Assembly: GCA_025354065.1 (NCBI GenBank)
Contig: JANXNM010000188.1
Location: 1 to 8,965, forward strand
Source: Synechococcales cyanobacterium 340R_concoct_173_sub
GTDB lineage: Bacteria; Cyanobacteriota; Cyanobacteriia; Leptolyngbyales; Leptolyngbyaceae
Direction: 5' to 3'
DNA length: 8,965 nucleotides
Made by a program: the position numbers and the translations under genes. Shown here one piece after another: positions 6,433-8,965 of this stretch. The notes beneath the pieces were generated by a model, which was not told the DNA's origin, did not search any database, and saw nothing but the letters and a program-made list of their open reading frames with translations. Position 1 is the first letter of the stretch, and each line of letters begins with the position of its first letter.

Positions 6433-7259
6433 TAGGGTTTCTCAGCGGGGGAGGTTAGAATTCTACTGTTTTTGGGTTCAGGGTCTGGGGTAAGGTCTTC
6501 GGTCTGGGGAGGCAAGTAGGGATAAATGGCAGTCCATTCGAGAGCCGCGATCGGGGCCGTGAGCTGAATTACGGCTTCGGGTGACGGACTTTTACCCATA
6601 TCGACAGATTCCACGCGTCCAACGGGAAGGCCAGATGGAAATTTCTTACTAAAGGCAGAAGTAACGACAGTATCGCCGCGACGAACATCAACATTTTTAT
6701 CGAAGAATTCCATAATCACTTGACTACCCGCCTTGTCGCCGCTCTGGCCCTTAATAAATCCTGTGGCGCGGGTCCGACTAACAGTAACACCCACCTGATT
6801 AAAGGCATCACTTAAAAGAGTCACCACACTACCACTGTCCGAAACTTTACTCACTCGGCCCACAACTCCACCAGGACTCATGACGATACTGTTGAGTTCG
6901 ACACCATCTTTTTTGCCGCGCCCAAGAACAAGATGGGACCACCAATGATCAGCACTGCGCCCAATCACTGGTGCGGGAATTCCCTTTGATTTTTGAGCTT
7001 GGGTGAAGCCGAGAAGATCCTCGAGTTTCTGATTTTTATTTTGAAGATCGATTAAACGCTGCTGAAGTTCTTGGGCTTGGGCGTTTTCCAGTTGAGCCGT
7101 CCGATCGGGACTGTTGTAAAACGAGCGAACGACAAGTTGGTAGCTCTCAAGCAAAAAACCACCTTGAGTCTGACGAATAATTAAGGCAATGCCGACAGCC
7201 GCGCCAGTCAACAGCGTAGTTGTTCCAAACCGTTCCCACCAACGACGTACTGACAGCAT
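6432..7259 (-). CDS. mreC: Rod shape-determining protein MreC
   Basis: This 275-residue protein has the MreC plan: a short basic N-terminus, one membrane anchor (about 12-28), a coiled coil (about 53-84, rich in Gln/Glu/Leu), then a periplasmic double beta-barrel domain (about 95-250). Conserved barrel patches include MSPGGVVGRV (127-136) and FPSGLPVGRV (207-216). The C-terminal tail from about 250 is rich in Pro, Glu and Asp and is likely unstructured. MreC scaffolds PBP2 in the periplasm and transmits signals between cell-wall synthases and MreB filaments. It begins with ATG at 7259; a nearby LSVRRWWERF segment gives the positive-inside charge. It is separated from mreB by 179 bp and overlaps mreD by one base. 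The tail contains a short out-of-frame direct repeat (see findings). Confidence 0.95.
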   Translation of the reverse strand: MLSVRRWWERFGTTTLLTGAAVGIALIIRQTQGGFLLESYQLVVRSFYNSPDRTAQLENAQAQELQQRLIDLQNKNQKLEDLLGFTQAQKSKGIPAPVIGRSADHWWSHLVLGRGKKDGVELNSIVMSPGGVVGRVSKVSDSGSVVTLLSDAFNQVGVTVSRTRATGFIKGQSGDKAGSQVIMEFFDKNVDVRRGDTVVTSAFSKKFPSGLPVGRVESVDMGKSPSPEAVIQLTAPIAALEWTAIYPYLPPQTEDLTPDPEPKNSRILTSPAEKP

Positions 7260-7306
7260 AAATAATAAAATAATGACTACTTGGATATTGAATCAATCTA
7301 AGGAAT

Positions 7307-7312
7307 TTTATA
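7307..7312 (-). promoter_or_regulatory. Candidate internal promoter -10 for mreC-mreD
   Basis: On the minus strand this reads TATAAA within CTATAAAAT, a 5/6 match to the -10 consensus, about 48 bp upstream of the mreC ATG. A 17-bp spacer leads back to ATGGCT, only a 3/6 match to TTGACA. It could give mreCD (and perhaps ndbB) expression independent of mreB. Confidence 0.3.
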
Positions 7313-7383
7313 GCGGAGGTTTAACGCGCAGCCATAATTACGCCTTCACAATTAGTTTCTTCACATTAATATCTAGAGATTCA

Positions 7384-7416
7384 GGATAATTTCAATCCCA
7401 CAGGTCAAAATTATCC
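7384..7416. repeat. Inverted repeat with 9-bp perfect arms between mreB and mreC
   Basis: GGATAATTT (7384-7392) and AAATTATCC (7408-7416) are perfect reverse complements separated by 15 bases. The element starts about 22 bases after the mreB stop on the transcribed minus strand. The arms are AT-rich and no U-tract follows in the minus-strand RNA, so it is not a standard terminator. It may be a partial terminator, an RNA-processing or stability hairpin at the mreB 3' end, or a two-half-site protein target. It is the strongest inverted repeat I found in the window. Confidence 0.5.
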
Positions 7417-7438
7417 GAATCCAACAGACTTATCCAGT

Positions 7439-8476
7439 CTAGCGAGGGCGACTGCTGAAGACTCGCTCCAGTTCCTTGAAGTTTTCCAAAACGCGCCCGG
7501 TACCCAACACGACACAACTCAACGGGTCAGCTGCTACATGAACCACAATCCCAGTCTCATGGCTGATCAAGGCATCAAGTCCTCGTAGCAAGGCTCCACC
7601 ACCCGCTAGCATAATGCCCCGATCGATGATGTCTGAAGCCAATTCAGGCGGAGTCCGTTCCAAGGTGCGTTTGACAGCATCTATAATCACCGCTAACGGT
7701 TCAGCCATGCTTTCCCGAATTTCTGGTGTCTTAATGGTGACGATTTGGGGCAAGCCAGATAATAGGTGCAATCCTCTGACTTCCATAGTCTCTTCATCCA
7801 GTTCACGGTTCGGATAGGCCGAGCCAACAGCGATTTTAATTTCCTCTGAGGTGCGTTCACCGATAATCAAGTTGTGAACCTTTTTCATGTATTGCATGAT
7901 AGCTTCACTGAGTTCATCGCCTGCAACCCGGACAGATTCACTAAGAACCGTTCCCTGCAAGCTTAAAATCGCGACTTCAGTGGTACCCCCGCCAATGTCG
8001 ATGATCATGTTACCTGTTGGTTCCTGTACCGGAAGCCCCGCACCGATCGCCGCCGCAACAGGCTCATCAATCAAAAAAACTTCCCGCGCTCCAGCTTGGG
8101 TTGCTGCATCCATCACCGCTCGACGTTCGACCCCAGTGACACCACTCGGAATCCCAATCACCACACGGGGCGAGACCAATTGACGACCATCATGAACCTT
8201 GGTGATGAAGTGTTTCAACATTAGCTCAGCGATATCAAAATCCGCAATCACACCATCTCGCAGCGGACGGGATGCCACAATATTTCCAGGAGTACGGCCT
8301 AGCATCCGCTTAGCCTCTTCACCGACTGCAAGGGGAACGCCTTCGCGCTGATCCATGGCCACCACGGATGGCTCTTGCAGAACGATTCCTTTCCCAGAGA
8401 CATATACCAAGGTGTTGGCAGTACCTAAGTCAATACCCATATCTCGGGAGGCAGAGAAGCGGCCAAAAAAATTCAC
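7439..8476 (-). CDS. mreB: Rod shape-determining protein MreB (bacterial actin)
   Basis: The 345-residue protein is a full-length MreB with the actin/Hsp70 nucleotide-binding motifs: phosphate-1 [13 protein letters not shown] (14-26), [12 protein letters not shown] (136-147, with catalytic E138), phosphate-2 [14 protein letters not shown] (158-171) and the adenosine motif [14 protein letters not shown] (287-300). It polymerises with ATP into membrane-attached filaments that guide side-wall synthesis. The N-terminal MNFFGRF is short and hydrophobic, as in other MreBs that bind membrane through their N-terminus. The start is GTG (8476-8474), not ATG. It is supported by a GAGG ribosome-binding site 8 bases upstream and by the next in-frame Met (residue 13) falling too close to phosphate-1. 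The gene leads the mreBCD cluster and is divergent from ssb. Confidence 0.98.
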   Translation of the reverse strand: MNFFGRFSASRDMGIDLGTANTLVYVSGKGIVLQEPSVVAMDQREGVPLAVGEEAKRMLGRTPGNIVASRPLRDGVIADFDIAELMLKHFITKVHDGRQLVSPRVVIGIPSGVTGVERRAVMDAATQAGAREVFLIDEPVAAAIGAGLPVQEPTGNMIIDIGGGTTEVAILSLQGTVLSESVRVAGDELSEAIMQYMKKVHNLIIGERTSEEIKIAVGSAYPNRELDEETMEVRGLHLLSGLPQIVTIKTPEIRESMAEPLAVIIDAVKRTLERTPPELASDIIDRGIMLAGGGALLRGLDALISHETGIVVHVAADPLSCVVLGTGRVLENFKELERVFSSRPR

Positions 8477-8484
8477 GACAGTAG

Positions 8485-8488
8485 CCTC
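8485..8488 (-). promoter_or_regulatory. Ribosome-binding site supporting the GTG start of mreB
   Basis: GAGG on the minus strand lies 8 bases before the GTG codon. It is one of the few clear Shine-Dalgarno sequences in this window and decides the start in favour of GTG at 8476. Confidence 0.6.
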
Positions 8489-8562
8489 AGCAACTTTAGT
8501 CCAACAAAATACAAATGATTAGTTACAGGCATTCAGATAAACCCCGAAGCAATCAATGCTGA

Positions 8563-8591
8563 ATCTTATTACGTTTCATTCCCCTCGTCTA
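8563..8591 (-). promoter_or_regulatory. Candidate promoter for mreB
   Basis: On the minus strand TAGACG (8591-8586, 4/6 to TTGACA) is followed after exactly 17 bases by TAAGAT (8568-8563, 4/6 to TATAAT). It would give a leader of about 80 bases before the GTG. The match is moderate and made by eye. Confidence 0.3.
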
Positions 8592-8693
8592 GCCACATGG
8601 AATACTGCACCAGTCCTGCACTATTGAGATGAGAGATGTTTTACAATGCAGAAGTTTGCCGAAAGAGATGCCAGGACGGGCATATCCGTACGT

Positions 8694-8723
8694 TTGACAC
8701 TTTAAAGTAAACAATAATATTGA
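8694..8723 (+). promoter_or_regulatory. Candidate distal promoter upstream of ssb
   Basis: A perfect -35 hexamer TTGACA (8694-8699) is followed by TAATAT (8715-8720, 15-bp spacer) or TATTGA (8718-8723, 18-bp spacer), both imperfect -10 elements. The palindrome ACTTTAAAGT (8699-8708) lies in the spacer, where an operator would act. It would leave a leader of over 100 bases before ssb. Confidence 0.25.
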
Positions 8724-8799
8724 CCAGATAGATTCTGAAATTAAATTTATCAACTTTAATCTGTCCCTCCAATATTGTGGGATTTTCTGAGGCTAAGGC

Positions 8800-8805
8800 T
8801 AGAAT
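8800..8805 (+). promoter_or_regulatory. Candidate proximal -10 element for ssb
   Basis: TAGAAT is a 5/6 match to TATAAT located 33 bases before the ssb ATG, giving a leader of about 27 bases. Upstream, GTGGGA at 17 bases or TTGTGG at 19 bases match the -35 consensus only 3/6. Confidence 0.32.
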
Positions 8806-8838
8806 ATCTCTACCAATTGAAATAAGCGATCGGAAATC

Positions 8839-8965
8839 ATGAGTTTAAACGTTGTGACTTTGGTGGGACGTGTGGGAGGAGAGCCAGATGTTCGTCATTT
8901 TGAGTCGGGGAGCGTAAAATGTCGCTTGACGCTGGCAGTGAACCGTCGGACAAAAAATGACCAGC
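8839..8965 (+). CDS. ssb: Single-stranded DNA-binding protein SSB, N-terminal fragment
   Basis: The first 42 codons are present and the gene runs off the right edge. The peptide opens MSLNVVTLVGRVGGEPDVRHFESG and continues with VKCRLTLAVNRR. This is the start of a bacterial SSB OB fold: strand 1 with the LVGRVG patch, a G-x-P-x-x-R turn, then the strand ending LAVNRR. SSB coats single-stranded DNA in replication, recombination and repair, and usually recruits partners through an acidic C-terminal tip that is not visible here. The ATG at 8839 agrees with the family start; no strong Shine-Dalgarno precedes it. It is divergent from mreB across 362 bp. Cyanobacteria can carry a second, shorter SSB-like protein, but this start matches the main SSB type I remember. 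Confidence 0.92.
   Translation, partial: MSLNVVTLVGRVGGEPDVRHFESGSVKCRLTLAVNRRTKNDQ

Larger units (their letters stand above)
8477..8838. other. 362-bp divergent intergenic region between mreB and ssb
   Basis: No credible small gene or RNA gene is seen. The region holds candidate promoters for both flanking genes, a 10-bp palindrome ACTTTAAAGT (8699-8708), two copies of CTGCAC 11 bases apart (8605-8610 and 8616-8621) and two copies of AGAGATG (8632-8638 and 8664-8670). The part near 8700-8760 is strongly AT-rich. Its length leaves room for upstream regulation of either gene or an unrecognised small RNA. Confidence 0.5.

Noticed and set aside
7614..8183. Plus-strand open frames opposite mreB
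   Set aside because: MreB is strongly conserved in its own frame; the opposite frames are low-complexity Ser/Thr-rich translations without start context.
1..8965. Mobile elements, CRISPR arrays, tRNA or rRNA genes, toxin-antitoxin or defence systems
   Set aside because: No transposase, integrase, regularly spaced repeats, cloverleaf sequence or defence-associated domain was seen; coding content is housekeeping throughout.

Overview
The window reads as ordinary chromosomal DNA of a cyanobacterium. Four things point that way: dense GCGATCG motifs including two exact HIP1 octamers (GCGATCGC); a DUF3598-type protein, a family I know mainly from cyanobacteria; an NdbB-type NADH dehydrogenase, the enzyme linked to phylloquinone synthesis in cyanobacteria and plastids; and SbcD, MutL and SSB proteins with cyanobacterial family signatures. 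I cannot name the genus from the sequence. All identifications come from motif reading and memory of the families; no search was run.

Layout. 1-105 (+): the C-terminal end of a FabF-like beta-ketoacyl-ACP synthase, cut by the window edge. 201-1046 (-): a DUF3598 protein convergent with it. 1047-1345: a divergent intergenic region with a 12-bp palindrome and a LexA-box-like site. 1346-4524 (+): a two-gene DNA repair operon in which an SbcD/Mre11-type nuclease gene overlaps mutL by 4 bp. 4591-8476 (-): mreB, mreC, mreD, then ndbB, convergent with mutL. 8477-8838: a divergent promoter region. 8839 to the end (+): the start of ssb.

How the genes work together. MreB (actin-like filament), MreC (periplasmic scaffold) and MreD (membrane protein) form the elongasome core that directs side-wall peptidoglycan synthesis. 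mreC and mreD share one base (TAATG). mreB and mreC are separated by 179 bp containing a 9-bp-arm inverted repeat and a possible secondary promoter, so mreB and mreCD output may be set separately. ndbB follows mreD by 69 bp and may be read from the same transcript, but its role (quinone reduction or phylloquinone synthesis) is unrelated to cell shape. The sbcD-mutL pair is the most suggestive arrangement: an Mre11-family nuclease translationally coupled to a mismatch-repair ATPase/endonuclease.

I found no mobile element, CRISPR array, tRNA, rRNA, prophage or obviously novel multigene system. The items worth a second look are the sbcD-mutL coupling, small sequence departures in both repair proteins, and structured intergenic DNA.
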